From: Flavobacterium sp. 102
GTDB taxonomy: Bacteria; Bacteroidota; Bacteroidia; Flavobacteriales; Flavobacteriaceae
Direction of reading: 5' to 3'
Assembly: GCF_003634615.1 (NCBI RefSeq)
Contig: NZ_RBKX01000001.1
Span: 2,480,001 to 2,544,000 of the forward strand
Length of the DNA stretch: 64,000 bases
Part shown: positions 1 through 9,465 of the stretch, piece after piece
Position numbering within the stretch: the stretch's first letter is position 1
Layout: the number at the start of each line of letters is the position of its first letter
Position numbers and translations under genes: made by a program
The notes under the pieces: generated by a model
Database searches by the model: none
What the model was told of the DNA's origin: nothing
The model's input: only the letters and a program-made list of their open reading frames with translations

Positions 1-633
1 GCTCGAAGTAATATTAGCGACACAGCCGTTTTCAAATTCGATTCGGGCATTCGCAATATCAGGGGATTGACTCAAAACAGAAACACCACTGGCGTGAACG
101 GCTTTTACTTTTGATTTGACCACGCTCAAAATTGCATCGATATCATGAATCATTAAGTCTAAAACCACCGGAACATCGGTACCGCGCGGATTGAATTCGG
201 CCAAGCGATGGGTTTCGATGAACATTGGGTTGTCTATTTGATTTTTGACGGCTGTAAAAGCAGGATTGAATCTTTCAACATGACCCACTTGCCCTTTAAT
301 ATTGTATTCTTTGGCCAAAGCAATGATTTCTTCCGCTTCGGCTACTGTGGCGGAGATTGGTTTTTCTATAAAAACATGTTTCCCCGATTTGATAGACACT
401 TTGGCACATTTATAATGCGATAGTGTAGGAGTAACGATGTCAATCACATCCACAGCGTGAATTAATTTGGCTATCGTATCAAATTGTTTGTATCCAAACT
501 CGGCTTCGATTTTGGCTCCGTTTTCGTGATTTTCATCATAGAAACCAACGAGTTCGTATTTTTCAGATTGTTGTAGTAATCGCAAGTGTATTTTTCCGAG
601 GTGACCGGCACCTAAAACGCCAACTTTGAGCAT
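1..633 (-). CDS. Gfo/Idh/MocA family oxidoreductase (3' end outside window)
   Basis: This is a predicted NAD(P)-dependent oxidoreductase of the Gfo/Idh/MocA family, which usually acts on sugars or sugar-like substrates; the substrate cannot be read here. The minus-strand frame opens at the ATG complementary to 631-633 and stays open to base 1, so 211 residues are visible and the C-terminal part is missing. The N-terminus reads MLKVGVLGAGHLGKIH, a Rossmann dinucleotide-binding loop. Around residues 90-95 the family EKP motif occurs (HVFIEKPIS), and GHVERFNPAF follows. A -7 box lies 17 bases upstream of the start. The family call is firm; specific function is unknown. Confidence 0.85.
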   Translation of the reverse strand, partial: MLKVGVLGAGHLGKIHLRLLQQSEKYELVGFYDENHENGAKIEAEFGYKQFDTIAKLIHAVDVIDIVTPTLSHYKCAKVSIKSGKHVFIEKPISATVAEAEEIIALAKEYNIKGQVGHVERFNPAFTAVKNQIDNPMFIETHRLAEFNPRGTDVPVVLDLMIHDIDAILSVVKSKVKAVHASGVSVLSQSPDIANARIEFENGCVANITSS

Positions 634-649
634 AGAAATGTATTTTAAA

Positions 650-657
650 CAAAAATA
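650..657 (-). promoter_or_regulatory. -7 box TATTTTTG for the oxidoreductase
   Basis: On the minus strand the sequence reads TATTTTTG, an exact match to the Bacteroidota -7 consensus TAnnTTTG. It lies 17 bases before the oxidoreductase start. No clear -33 TTG is visible. Confidence 0.5.
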
Positions 658-663
658 GAAATT

Positions 664-695
664 AATTGATAATTGGTAATTGATAATTGATAATT
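664..695. repeat. degenerate TTGATAA tandem repeat
   Basis: Between the divergent oxidoreductase and pcm genes the sequence repeats TTGATAAT / TTGGTAAT units about four times. Such AT-rich tracts recur between genes in this window, for example near 31895-31980. No function is evident. Confidence 0.5.
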
Positions 696-732
696 TGTTT
701 TCTATTTTTACCAAAATAAATCGCTACCTACA

Positions 733-1374
733 TTGAAAGATACCAACAAACATCAAGGACTTCGAAATCAATTGGCTAAACTGCTGGAAGAAAAAGGAAT
801 TACGGATAAACATGTTTTAGATGCTATTCGTAAAATTCCGAGACATTTGTTTTTAAATTCTAGTTTTGAAGACTTTGCGTACCAAGACAAAGCATTTCCA
901 ATTGCGGCCGGACAAACCATTTCTCAACCTTATACTGTAGCTTTTCAAACCGAATTATTAAAGGTAAAGAAAGATGATAAAGTACTCGAAATCGGAACAG
1001 GTTCGGGTTATCAAACAGCGGTTTTGGTGGCGATGGGTGCCAAAGTTTATTCGGTGGAAAGACAAAATGAGCTGTTTAAAATCACTTCAGCGTTGTTGCC
1101 CAAATTAGGCATTCGCCCAAAACATTTATCGTTTGGTGACGGTTATAAAGGATTACCTAATTATGCTCCGTTTGACAGTATCATTGTAACTGCCGGCGCG
1201 CCGATTATTCCGAAACCATTGATGGCACAATTAAAAGTAGGCGGAAGATTGGTCATTCCTTTAGGCGAAGGTGACCAAGTAATGACGATGTTAATTCGTA
1301 AAAATGAAACCCAATTTGAAAAACACGAGTTTGGAGAATTCCGTTTTGTACCGTTATTGCAAGATAAAAATTAA
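733..1374 (+). CDS. pcm: protein-L-isoaspartate O-methyltransferase
   Basis: Pcm transfers a methyl group from S-adenosylmethionine to L-isoaspartyl residues in damaged proteins and so starts their repair in the cytoplasm. The 213-residue product has the usual family length. It shows the AGQTISQPYTVAF segment, the SAM-binding motif VLEIGTGSGYQTA and the later GRLVIPLGEG segment. The start is a TTG (MKDTNKHQ); no ATG lies upstream in frame, and the next Met is inside the SAM-binding region. The DUF3857 gene follows 24 bases downstream and is probably co-transcribed. Confidence 0.93.
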   Translation: MKDTNKHQGLRNQLAKLLEEKGITDKHVLDAIRKIPRHLFLNSSFEDFAYQDKAFPIAAGQTISQPYTVAFQTELLKVKKDDKVLEIGTGSGYQTAVLVAMGAKVYSVERQNELFKITSALLPKLGIRPKHLSFGDGYKGLPNYAPFDSIIVTAGAPIIPKPLMAQLKVGGRLVIPLGEGDQVMTMLIRKNETQFEKHEFGEFRFVPLLQDKN

Positions 1375-1398
1375 ACCAACCCTTTTTAAATCAGTATA

Positions 1399-4300
1399 AT
1401 GAAAAAAATCCAAATTTTCTTTTTGTTATTCTCAACTTTTATGTTTGCTCAAACAGCAGAAAAGAAAGTTTGGGATTTATTACTCGCCAACAAAAGAACA
1501 GAAGCTAAAAAGCTATTTGATAAAGAATTTAAAACTACATCCGATACCAAAGTGGAGTATTTTTTACTCGGAAAAATGATTGAACTCGAAAACGGGAAAT
1601 TAGATTTTGATGAAACATTCATTACAACTTTGGTGAAATTTCCCGAAAGCAAATACTATTTGACTTCATTATTGAAACAACAATTTATTTTAGATGATAT
1701 ACAAACGGTTGGTTTTAATGATTACACCTATAAAAAGATTGATGCACTGATAGCTTCAGAGATTTTCAAAGATGATCCGGTTGTAATTTATTACAAGGCT
1801 ACAGCCGACAGAAATATCAAAAATCTCGAAGGTTATAATAAATACATCAAACAATTGAATTCGATTATGAACTGGCAATTGTGTGGTGTTTTCGAAAACT
1901 TAAACGATAGTGGTATTGATATTGAGTACGAACCGGAGGTTTATCCAATTAATGACAAGTTATTTGATGCGAACAGTAACGGTAAAATTGGTTGGTATAA
2001 TCCAAAAATAATACAAAATGAAGGTTATCATACTTTTTCTAATGAAGATGAATATGGCAACGGAATAATGTATTCGCAAGTGTTTGTTGAAAATCCGATA
2101 GAGCAGGAAGTTGTGTTAAATTTCGGAATGAGTTCGTCGTTGAAAATATTTATAAATGACACTGAAGTTTATGTTAATACTTTGAACAAACTATCTGATT
2201 TGAATGCCTTCAAGTTAAAAGTTAAATTGCCGAAAGGGATGAATAGAATTTTGGTTAAGTCTTCAATTGCTGGAGGAAACAACTACTTCATTCTTTCGTT
2301 AACAGATGCAAAAAACAAAAAAATAGATAGTTTAGTTTATCATAATACATATAAAGAGTATACAAAATCAACACTTCAATCTTTACAAGTGGAAGAATTG
2401 ACTCCTGATTATGAAATTTTTTTGGCACAAAAAATAAAAGAAAATCCATCGAACGTGTTTTATAAATTCATGTTGTACGATGCTTATATTCATAACAAAA
2501 AATTAGAACTGGCTCACGATCTTATTGACGAGTTAAATACCATGTATCCTAATAGTTCCATTGTGAAAACAAGAATCAGTCAATACTATTCTTATAAAGA
2601 TGATACAGCCAAAGTAAATGAAATTGTAAAAAATCTTGAACTTCAAGATCCAGAATATTATTATACTATTGCCACTAAAGCAATAGATAGTGAGTGGTTA
2701 AAATCTGCAAGTATTGCAGAACTGGAAAAGATGCGAGACAATGCCAAGAAATTGACTTCACCGGTTTTTGGTTACTTGTTTGATTTTTTAATCAATGCCC
2801 GAAATTCTAATGTTCAGGCCATGATGAAAAACGCAGAAGAAATTATGAGTATATCGCACAACAGCGAGTTTTATGTGACCACTTTTGCACCATTGTATGA
2901 TTCTTTAGAAAAAAACAAAGAGAAAACTATCAAAATGCTTGAAGATTTGGTTAATAAAAAAGACAATTTCAAAGCTATGGCCGCATTGATCAGATATTAT
3001 AGAGAGGCAAACAGAAAGGAAGACATAAAGCGTTTATTTATCGAACGAAAAAATTGTTATCCTTATTTTACCGGAGTTGCTTCTGATTACATCAATATAC
3101 TTATCGAAGAGAAGAAGTATGCTGAAGCATTGGTAGAAATTGATAATTCATTGGCGCTTTATCCGTATTCTTTCTATTTAATGGAACGAAAGGGAATGGT
3201 ATACAATTATATGTCAAATTTGAAAGAAGCGGAAAAGTACATGAGACAATCATTGGAATACAATCCTGAAAACAGCAATCTGAGAAAACAATTGTATGAC
3301 ATTACCAAAACACCCGATGAGATTGAGGAAATTGATGTAAAAGACAAATACAAAATAATCAAAGAAAGAAGAAATTCTAAATTGAAAAGCGATTATGGAG
3401 TGGTTACCTTATTAGATGAATACATTGTTAATATTTTACCTGAAGGTGGAAGAAAATCGAAAGTAGTTCTTATTTATGAAATTACCGCTGAAAATGGAAT
3501 TGAGGAAATGAAAGAATACCATTTAAATACTTATGGCATTACACTTCAAAAATCAGAAATCGTAAATACTGACGGTACGGTTGTACCAGCAGAAGAAGGC
3601 TCTGAAACATTGGTTTTTCCTAATTTGAAAGTTGGTGATGTTATTTACATCGAGTATGAATCGTTTAGCAATTCGACAGGAAGATTCTATAAAGACTTTA
3701 ACTTAGATTGTTATTTCAATAGTACTTATCCTTCGGTTGAAGCTGTTTTTGCTATTATCAATCCGGAAAACATTCAATATTCTTCTAAATTAAATAATGG
3801 AAACATTACACCGGTTGTCAAAAAAATAAACAATAAGATCTGTCATATATGGAAAAGAAATAATATTCCAGCGATGCCTTTATTGGAACCGTTCTCCAAA
3901 AATTTTACCGATTTAACCAATACTATTAATATTAGTTCTATAAAATCTTGGAAAGAAATTTCGAATTGGTATGCTGATTTGGTTAAAAAAACATTGACTT
4001 TAGATAAAATAACTAAAACCACTTTTGACGGTATATTCCCAAATGGAGTAAACGGTATGTCACAAGAAGCTATTGCTAAAAAGATTTATGCTTACATAGA
4101 AGACAATATCAAGTACAGTTCACAAGATTTCAGACAAAGTGGTTATGTTCCGCAAAAGCCGTCTAAAACCATTACAACTAAATTAGGGGATTGCAAAGAT
4201 GTATCAACACTTTTTGTTGCTTTGTCTCAATTGGCCGGATTAAAATCAAATTTGGTTTTGGTTTCTACCAATGAAAATAGCGCACACATGATGTCTTTAC

Positions 4301-5145
4301 CTTCTAAAGATTTCAACCATTGTATCGTCAAAACTATCATTGACGGAAAAGAAGTATTCTTAGAATTAACCGATAAATTTTTGCCTTTCAAAGCGTTACC
4401 AATGTCATTGTACAAAGCAAATGCTTTAGTAATTTCATTTGATAAAACTGAAAATGAAAAAGCATCAATAATTGAAATTCCGTTTGATAATGCTATTGTG
4501 AACGGATTGAGTTCAACTAGTATTGTTCATGTTACGGATACTGATATTAGTTATGTGAGTACTCACATTGTAAAAGGTGCCAATAAGTCTTATTACAATG
4601 AATTATTTTCCAATTCAACTACGGAAGATGTACGCAAAAAAGATTTGGAAGAGCAATTTAGTTCCAAAATCAAAAAGGGAATCAAACTCCAATCTGTTAA
4701 AGTGATAAAAAATGACACTTTTGAAGATGCAATTGAATTTGAGACCCAATTAAAACTCAGTGAAAAAATTAAGAGTGTCGGCAATTTAAAAATAACAGAT
4801 ATTCCTTTTGTAGAAAGAGTTTACACACGTGACATTATAGCTCAAGAAGCCAGAAATTATGACATCAAATATATTTCTTATGAAAATAATATTGACTATA
4901 ACTCAACAATTTTTCTTAATGTTCCGGAAGGTAAAAAATTCACCGAGATTCCTGAAAGTAAAGCTTATAACTATAAAGACCACAATTATTCTATCAACTT
5001 TGAATTGGTTAAACCAAATTCTTTGAAAATTGTTAGAACAGTAAAAACGCCTTGGGATGATATCAATGTAGCTGATTATCCGGAATACAAAAAATACCTC
5101 GAAGAAGTACTCGCTACAGAAGAGCAAGTCGTAGGTTTCAAATAA
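1399..5145 (+). CDS. large secreted DUF3857/transglutaminase-like protein with TPR-like region
   Basis: The 1248-residue protein starts with a signal peptide (MKKIQIFFLLFSTFMFAQ) and is predicted to act in the periplasm. Residues about 20-640 are helical and TPR-like (for example AEKYMRQSLEYNPENSNL). A DUF3857-type beta domain follows at about 660-830. A transglutaminase-like core has Cys at about 932 in KLGDCKDVS, His in FNHCIV near 973 and Asp in ELTDKF near 991, giving a plausible Cys-His-Asp triad. DUF3857-transglutaminase fusions are common in Bacteroidota, but their substrates are not known. It sits 24 bases after pcm and ends at a strong bidirectional terminator. Confidence 0.85.
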   Translation: MKKIQIFFLLFSTFMFAQTAEKKVWDLLLANKRTEAKKLFDKEFKTTSDTKVEYFLLGKMIELENGKLDFDETFITTLVKFPESKYYLTSLLKQQFILDDIQTVGFNDYTYKKIDALIASEIFKDDPVVIYYKATADRNIKNLEGYNKYIKQLNSIMNWQLCGVFENLNDSGIDIEYEPEVYPINDKLFDANSNGKIGWYNPKIIQNEGYHTFSNEDEYGNGIMYSQVFVENPIEQEVVLNFGMSSSLKIFINDTEVYVNTLNKLSDLNAFKLKVKLPKGMNRILVKSSIAGGNNYFILSLTDAKNKKIDSLVYHNTYKEYTKSTLQSLQVEELTPDYEIFLAQKIKENPSNVFYKFMLYDAYIHNKKLELAHDLIDELNTMYPNSSIVKTRISQYYSYKDDTAKVNEIVKNLELQDPEYYYTIATKAIDSEWLKSASIAELEKMRDNAKKLTSPVFGYLFDFLINARNSNVQAMMKNAEEIMSISHNSEFYVTTFAPLYDSLEKNKEKTIKMLEDLVNKKDNFKAMAALIRYYREANRKEDIKRLFIERKNCYPYFTGVASDYINILIEEKKYAEALVEIDNSLALYPYSFYLMERKGMVYNYMSNLKEAEKYMRQSLEYNPENSNLRKQLYDITKTPDEIEEIDVKDKYKIIKERRNSKLKSDYGVVTLLDEYIVNILPEGGRKSKVVLIYEITAENGIEEMKEYHLNTYGITLQKSEIVNTDGTVVPAEEGSETLVFPNLKVGDVIYIEYESFSNSTGRFYKDFNLDCYFNSTYPSVEAVFAIINPENIQYSSKLNNGNITPVVKKINNKICHIWKRNNIPAMPLLEPFSKNFTDLTNTINISSIKSWKEISNWYADLVKKTLTLDKITKTTFDGIFPNGVNGMSQEAIAKKIYAYIEDNIKYSSQDFRQSGYVPQKPSKTITTKLGDCKDVSTLFVALSQLAGLKSNLVLVSTNENSAHMMSLPSKDFNHCIVKTIIDGKEVFLELTDKFLPFKALPMSLYKANALVISFDKTENEKASIIEIPFDNAIVNGLSSTSIVHVTDTDISYVSTHIVKGANKSYYNELFSNSTTEDVRKKDLEEQFSSKIKKGIKLQSVKVIKNDTFEDAIEFETQLKLSEKIKSVGNLKITDIPFVERVYTRDIIAQEARNYDIKYISYENNIDYNSTIFLNVPEGKKFTEIPESKAYNYKDHNYSINFELVKPNSLKIVRTVKTPWDDINVADYPEYKKYLEEVLATEEQVVGFK

Positions 5146-5150
5146 CAGAA

Positions 5151-5173
5151 AAATCCACCCAAAAGGTGGATTT
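5151..5173. terminator. bidirectional terminator
   Basis: A perfect 9-bp stem (AAATCCACC / GGTGGATTT) with a 5-base loop is flanked by A- and T-runs. It lies between the convergent DUF3857 and smpB genes and can serve both. Confidence 0.85.
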
Positions 5174-5174
5174 T

Positions 5175-5630
5175 TTATTTGAATTCTTTTTTAATACGAT
5201 CAATATCACGTTTCGTATCTTGTTCTTTTAAACTTTCGCGTTTGTCATAGGTTTTCTTTCCTCGGCAAAGTCCGATATCCAATTTGGCCATTCCTTTTTC
5301 ATTGGTAAATAACTTCAGTGGAATAATGGTCAAGCCCTTAGTATCCATAGCTCTTTCGAGTTTTTTTAACTCGCGTTTATTCAACAACAATTTGCGTTCG
5401 CTTTTGGCTTTATGGTTGAATTGATTACCATACAAGTATTCATCAATTTGCGTATTGATAGCAAATAATTCTCCGTTGTGAAATTCACAAAATCCTTCTG
5501 TAATATTGGCTTTACCCAAACGAATCGATTTGATTTCGGTTCCAGTTAAAACAATACCCGCTGTGTAAGTTTCGATTATTTCGTAATCGAACCTTGCACG
5601 TTTGTTAAGTATGTTTATCGTTTTCAACAT
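5175..5630 (-). CDS. smpB: SsrA-binding protein SmpB
   Basis: SmpB binds tmRNA and brings it to stalled ribosomes for trans-translation. The 151-residue protein has the family landmarks: [10 protein letters not shown] near the N-terminus, [20 protein letters not shown], then [15 protein letters not shown], and a basic C-terminus with [18 protein letters not shown]. The length is normal. The ATG lies only seven bases after a perfect -7 box, so the mRNA may be almost leaderless. It converges with the DUF3857 gene. Confidence 0.96.
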   Translation of the reverse strand: MLKTINILNKRARFDYEIIETYTAGIVLTGTEIKSIRLGKANITEGFCEFHNGELFAINTQIDEYLYGNQFNHKAKSERKLLLNKRELKKLERAMDTKGLTIIPLKLFTNEKGMAKLDIGLCRGKKTYDKRESLKEQDTKRDIDRIKKEFK

Positions 5631-5637
5631 CGGATGG

Positions 5638-5645
5638 CAAATGTA
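5638..5645 (-). promoter_or_regulatory. -7 box TACATTTG for smpB
   Basis: The minus strand reads TACATTTG, an exact TAnnTTTG match. It ends seven bases before the smpB ATG, which puts the expected start point at or just before the start codon. Confidence 0.5.
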
Positions 5646-5727
5646 ATAAACAAATGCCTAATTATTTTCAGAAATGGGGACGAAATTATCAATAAAAAAA
5701 ATGTTTAAACAATGATTTATATCAGTT

Positions 5728-5755
5728 TTTGGGCTAATTCTTCCGACTAATTTTG
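5728..5755 (+). promoter_or_regulatory. promoter of the outer-membrane protein gene
   Basis: TTTG at 5728-5731 and TAATTTTG at 5748-5755 match the -33 and -7 boxes with a 16-base spacer, 28 bases upstream of the outer-membrane protein start. Confidence 0.55.
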
Positions 5756-5783
5756 GGGTATAATTTTAAACTAACAAATCAAA

Positions 5784-6422
5784 ATGAAAAAATTATTATT
5801 AGTAGCAGGATTAGCCATTTTTAGTTTAACTGCTCAAGCACAAGAAAAAAGTAAAGGATTAGAAGGCGCATGGTGGGCAACTTCACAATTTGGTTACCAA
5901 CAGACAAAAGAGGGTGATACAAAAGGGACTAATTTAACCGTTTTACCTTTGGTAGGTTATTTTGTTTCTCCATCTGTAACTGTTGGCGCCGGTGTTGGGA
6001 TGATCAACATCAAATCTGAAACTGGTTCTACAACAAATGCCAATACAAATCTAGTTGTGTTTGAACCATTGGTTAGAAAATACTGGAATGTAGCCGGAAA
6101 TCTTTACTTTTTTGGTCAATTGGCAACACCAATTATCTCAGGAAAGGAAAAAGAATCAGATACTAAAGTGACCCAATTTGGTGTAGCGATGTCTGGTGGT
6201 TTTGATTTTTTTGTTACTAAAAACTTCTCAGTTGAGTTTTCTTATGATTTAGCCAACTTTACATCAACAACTATTAAGCCTGATAGTGGCGATAAAACAA
6301 CCGTTAACAATTTTTCAATTGCACACGTAGCTACTCCGGATCAAGCTTATGTTAATTTACTTGGTGGAAGTGCTCCAAACTTAACCACTCCGTTATCTTT
6401 CGGATTTAAGTTTATATTTTAA
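5784..6422 (+). CDS. small outer-membrane beta-barrel protein
   Basis: The 212-residue protein has a signal peptide (MKKLLLVAGLAIFSLTAQAQ) followed by alternating hydrophobic/polar strands. It ends in Phe (LSFGFKFIF), the usual terminal signature of an outer-membrane beta-barrel. It resembles the porin-family/OmpA-like 8-stranded barrels of Bacteroidota. No peptidoglycan-binding domain is present and no ligand can be inferred. It has its own promoter and terminator and is probably monocistronic. Confidence 0.75.
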   Translation: MKKLLLVAGLAIFSLTAQAQEKSKGLEGAWWATSQFGYQQTKEGDTKGTNLTVLPLVGYFVSPSVTVGAGVGMINIKSETGSTTNANTNLVVFEPLVRKYWNVAGNLYFFGQLATPIISGKEKESDTKVTQFGVAMSGGFDFFVTKNFSVEFSYDLANFTSTTIKPDSGDKTTVNNFSIAHVATPDQAYVNLLGGSAPNLTTPLSFGFKFIF

Positions 6423-6458
6423 AATTATCGTTTGCCCCATTTTTTTTGGGTTGAAAAG

Positions 6459-6484
6459 ACCGTCACTTGTTAAAAAGTGACGGT
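6459..6484 (+). terminator. terminator after the outer-membrane protein gene
   Basis: A perfect 10-bp stem (ACCGTCACTT / AAGTGACGGT) with a 6-base loop is followed by a T-run. Confidence 0.85.
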
Positions 6485-6503
6485 TTTTTTATATTTTTAT
6501 CCC

Positions 6504-6734
6504 ATGCAAAAAACCTCTTCAAAAGATCCACTTCATGGTGTTACTCTTCAAAAAATAGTGGAACAATTGGTCGACTATTATGGCTTTGATACTTTAGGCG
6601 AATTGATCAATATCAAATGCTTTAATAGCAATCCGAGTATTAAATCAAGTTTAACTTTTTTACGAAAAACCGATTGGGCCAGAAAACAAGTGGAAGCGCT
6701 CTACATCAAAACCCTTCCTAAGTTTTCCAGTTAG
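6504..6734 (+). CDS. VF530 (DUF2132) family protein
   Basis: This small 76-residue protein resembles the VF530/DUF2132 family, whose solved member has a DNA-binding-like helical fold. The cellular role is unknown. Family features are KDPLHGVTLQKIVEQLVDYY, a central CF.SNPSIKSSL segment and FLRKTDWARKQVE near the end. The ATG at 6504 was chosen because the earlier in-frame GTG at 6477 lies inside the preceding terminator stem. Its stop codon overlaps the stop of the convergent membrane-protein gene. Confidence 0.82.
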   Translation: MQKTSSKDPLHGVTLQKIVEQLVDYYGFDTLGELINIKCFNSNPSIKSSLTFLRKTDWARKQVEALYIKTLPKFSS

Positions 6735-8272
6735 CTATCAGCCAAAGCTCGCCAAGCTTTAATTTTTATTGAAAAGAACGCCATCATTAAGAAAATGAAT
6801 CCAAAGTTTATCATTAGCATTAGATCATCATTGTCTTTCAAGAATTTTAATGTTGGATGATTTTCATATTTGAATCCGGCTCTGTAGTAACCACAGGTAT
6901 ATCTCATTATCTGTAATGTGACCGTATAAACCAGCGGTATGAATGCTGGAAATAACCACAATAATGCATTAAGCGTAATGCCTGAAATACCTTTTTTTGT
7001 CTTATTTGCTATTACTATTATGAAATACCCGAATAAGACCAAAGTGATAATTAACAATGCCCATATGTAAAAATATTCTGAAGAAGAAAGCGCAGCAGCT
7101 ATTCCGAGTAAGATGTTTAAAACGCCCATGCTGACCAGCGCAATTAACCAATTCCGTCCTGAAGTCGCTTTGAATGAAAACACTACAATTGACAAGCCCA
7201 TCGCAAAATAAAGAAAGATTAAAAACATTTCTGAGGTTACTGATGAATTGACATAAGTGTCAGCAATTTTTTGGTAATTGTATTCTAATTGATCCGCAGG
7301 AATATAAGTTTTATAATAAACATATTTGTCTCTACCAATTACTTTCAAATACTCATTAATAGAATCGATTTTGCCTTTTTGAAGTGGTACAGCCGTTACT
7401 GCTTCTGTAGCATATTGATCGTAATTATCATAGTCATAGTTATAATCTCCATTGTTATAGAAATCTTTAACTCGCTTGGCAATAACCCTTTTTTGTTCAA
7501 ATTCAGGGAAATTGTAAACTAAAGAAAACCATTGATTTTCATCTATGTTGGAAACCAATTGGTGTTCTTTTACCATGTCAAAATAGTTTTTCATCACGGC
7601 TTTGACAGAATCTTTGTTGTCATTTACCAACCAACTTTTGACTTTGACTTTGGTGAGCGAATCCCATTTTGCATCAAAAAAAGAATAATTTTCAATGTCT
7701 TTGTTAAGTAATGAATTTAGAGGATATTTTTTGTCCTTGAAAAGCATGTAATCCAACACGACATAATTTGTAGAATCATTAATGAACCTTTTTTCTGTTT
7801 TGGCTTCGTCATAATTTTGACCATAAAAAATACTGGCTTTGCTTAAAGTTTCGCAGCGTTTTTTGGCTTCATTTTCAGAATAATAGCTTTTGATTCTTAA
7901 ATCACAACCCAACTCATAAGTAAGCGCAAAGGTGCTCACTAGAAATGAAATCAATAAAATCAGACACCATTCTTTAAATAATGAAAAATCCCCTTTTGGA
8001 TAAAAGGCCTTGAAAGCATTATTTTTAAAGTAATAGACCAGCCAAATAACAAAGGTTAGAAAAGAGATTAAGACACTAAAAAAGATGATAGCACCTTCAT
8101 TACTAGAGTTGTAGTTTTGTTCCGTTTCATTGAAATTTAAAGCGCCATCGATATAGCCAATCACCAGAAAGATGACATGCATTACTATTAAGAAACAAGT
8201 TAAAGGCACCGCTTTTGTATTCCAAAGCAATGGATAATTCAGTAGTAAATATTTTTGAGTTTTTTTGAACAT
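6731..8272 (-). CDS. 8-TM membrane protein, probable partner of the adjacent ABC ATPase
   Basis: The 513-residue protein has three TM segments near the N-terminus (about 20-42, 60-83, 103-125), a polar region of about 200 residues (130-335) rich in Tyr, Asn and Asp, then about five TM segments to the C-terminus. It starts 11 bases after the ABC ATPase gene on the same strand, which suggests it is the membrane component of that transporter. No family motif was recognised; the ABC-2-like role rests on context. It overlaps the convergent VF530 gene by four bases at the stop codons. Confidence 0.7.
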   Translation of the reverse strand: MFKKTQKYLLLNYPLLWNTKAVPLTCFLIVMHVIFLVIGYIDGALNFNETEQNYNSSNEGAIIFFSVLISFLTFVIWLVYYFKNNAFKAFYPKGDFSLFKEWCLILLISFLVSTFALTYELGCDLRIKSYYSENEAKKRCETLSKASIFYGQNYDEAKTEKRFINDSTNYVVLDYMLFKDKKYPLNSLLNKDIENYSFFDAKWDSLTKVKVKSWLVNDNKDSVKAVMKNYFDMVKEHQLVSNIDENQWFSLVYNFPEFEQKRVIAKRVKDFYNNGDYNYDYDNYDQYATEAVTAVPLQKGKIDSINEYLKVIGRDKYVYYKTYIPADQLEYNYQKIADTYVNSSVTSEMFLIFLYFAMGLSIVVFSFKATSGRNWLIALVSMGVLNILLGIAAALSSSEYFYIWALLIITLVLFGYFIIVIANKTKKGISGITLNALLWLFPAFIPLVYTVTLQIMRYTCGYYRAGFKYENHPTLKFLKDNDDLMLMINFGFIFLMMAFFSIKIKAWRALADS

Positions 8273-8283
8273 AAGAAATGGCT

Positions 8284-9456
8284 TTAGGAAACGAAAAATC
8301 TTCGGGTTGAGTTGGATATATTTCTAAAATAGAGTAGTGGCACTTTATTTTCTGCTATGATTTTAAGAAAATCGTGTACGGAAACACTATCAGAAAACGT
8401 AATGATGAAAGTGCCGCCATTAAACTGAATGGAGACCATTCCGTGTTTGTTAAACAAGTCGCCTAATTCATTTTGTGCCCAACTACTTTCAAATTCGATG
8501 ACCAAATGATTAATGACTTCTTTTGCTTGGCTGTCAACTTCTGCCATTTTGCTTTGGTGAAGATTCTTTTGCACACCATTTTTCAGGAAGATTACTTGAT
8601 CGGAAGTTTTTTCAACTTCATACAACTGTTGCGAACTTAACACAATTCCTAAAGGTCGAAACGGCGATTTGGCAATCGACTTGAAATCTTCTAAAACCGT
8701 TTGTTGCGCGATGATATCTAAGTTGGCCAAAGGTTCGTCAATCAATAATATTTTTGGTTTTCTGAGTAGCATTCTCGCCAGTTCAAAACGCATTTTGTAG
8801 CCGGATGACAAGCTTTTCCAACTATGATTTTTAAATTTTCGCAAACCTAAACGAGCAATGATTAGTTCTACAACCAATTCATTTTCTTCAGGATTATAAC
8901 CATAAGTTACGGCGGCAAACTGCAAATTTTCAAGCATTGAACCATACCAAGTATCCGTTCGTTGCGGAATGTAAACCAACTTGGTTCTCAAGTCATAAAT
9001 ATCTTTGTAATCAAAATGATATTTCAAATCACCATGAGTCGCATGCAATTCACCACAAAGTGTTCGAAGTAAAGTGGTTTTTCCGTTACCGTTTTCACCA
9101 ACTAAGCCCAGAATTTCTCCTTGCTTAAGTTCCATGTCAATTGGTCCAAGTGCAAATCTCGCATTTCCATACGATTTGACAATGGCTTTAGTAGAAACCA
9201 AAGTATCTCTATCAGCTAATGGTTTTCGCGATAAATGGGAATGCAAATCATTTAAAATCGTTTCGTATTTTTCTTTTTTGGTTTCGATTGTGTTTTCATT
9301 GGCATCAACCCAATCTAAAAAATGCAATGTCTTTTTATAATGATTGATGTCTTCAGTATCTAGCGTTAAATCAATGATTCTTTTGGTTAGGATGGTGTAG
9401 TCTTCAAACTTTAAAAAGTTGAGTAACTCCTGAAATTGCTTTTCAAATTCGTTCAT
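8284..9456 (-). CDS. ABC transporter ATP-binding protein with N-terminal helical extension
   Basis: The nucleotide-binding domain occupies about residues 88-300. It shows Walker A GENGNGKTT, signature LSSGYKMR, Walker B ILLIDEP and an H-loop replaced by SSQQ (GIVLSSQQLYE), as the switch His is not visible. An N-terminal helical region of about 85 residues and a C-terminal region of about 85 residues flank it; both are extra to a standard ABC ATPase. It lies between the GNAT gene (9-base gap) and the membrane-protein gene (11-base gap). The substrate is unknown; export or membrane-stress roles would be guesses. Confidence 0.85.
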   Translation of the reverse strand: MNEFEKQFQELLNFLKFEDYTILTKRIIDLTLDTEDINHYKKTLHFLDWVDANENTIETKKEKYETILNDLHSHLSRKPLADRDTLVSTKAIVKSYGNARFALGPIDMELKQGEILGLVGENGNGKTTLLRTLCGELHATHGDLKYHFDYKDIYDLRTKLVYIPQRTDTWYGSMLENLQFAAVTYGYNPEENELVVELIIARLGLRKFKNHSWKSLSSGYKMRFELARMLLRKPKILLIDEPLANLDIIAQQTVLEDFKSIAKSPFRPLGIVLSSQQLYEVEKTSDQVIFLKNGVQKNLHQSKMAEVDSQAKEVINHLVIEFESSWAQNELGDLFNKHGMVSIQFNGGTFIITFSDSVSVHDFLKIIAENKVPLLYFRNISNSTRRFFVS

Positions 9457-9465
9457 GTAATGGTG

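Noticed and set aside
6477..6503. GTG start of the VF530 gene at 6477
   Set aside because: This codon lies in the stem of the preceding terminator; the ATG at 6504 gives the normal family length.
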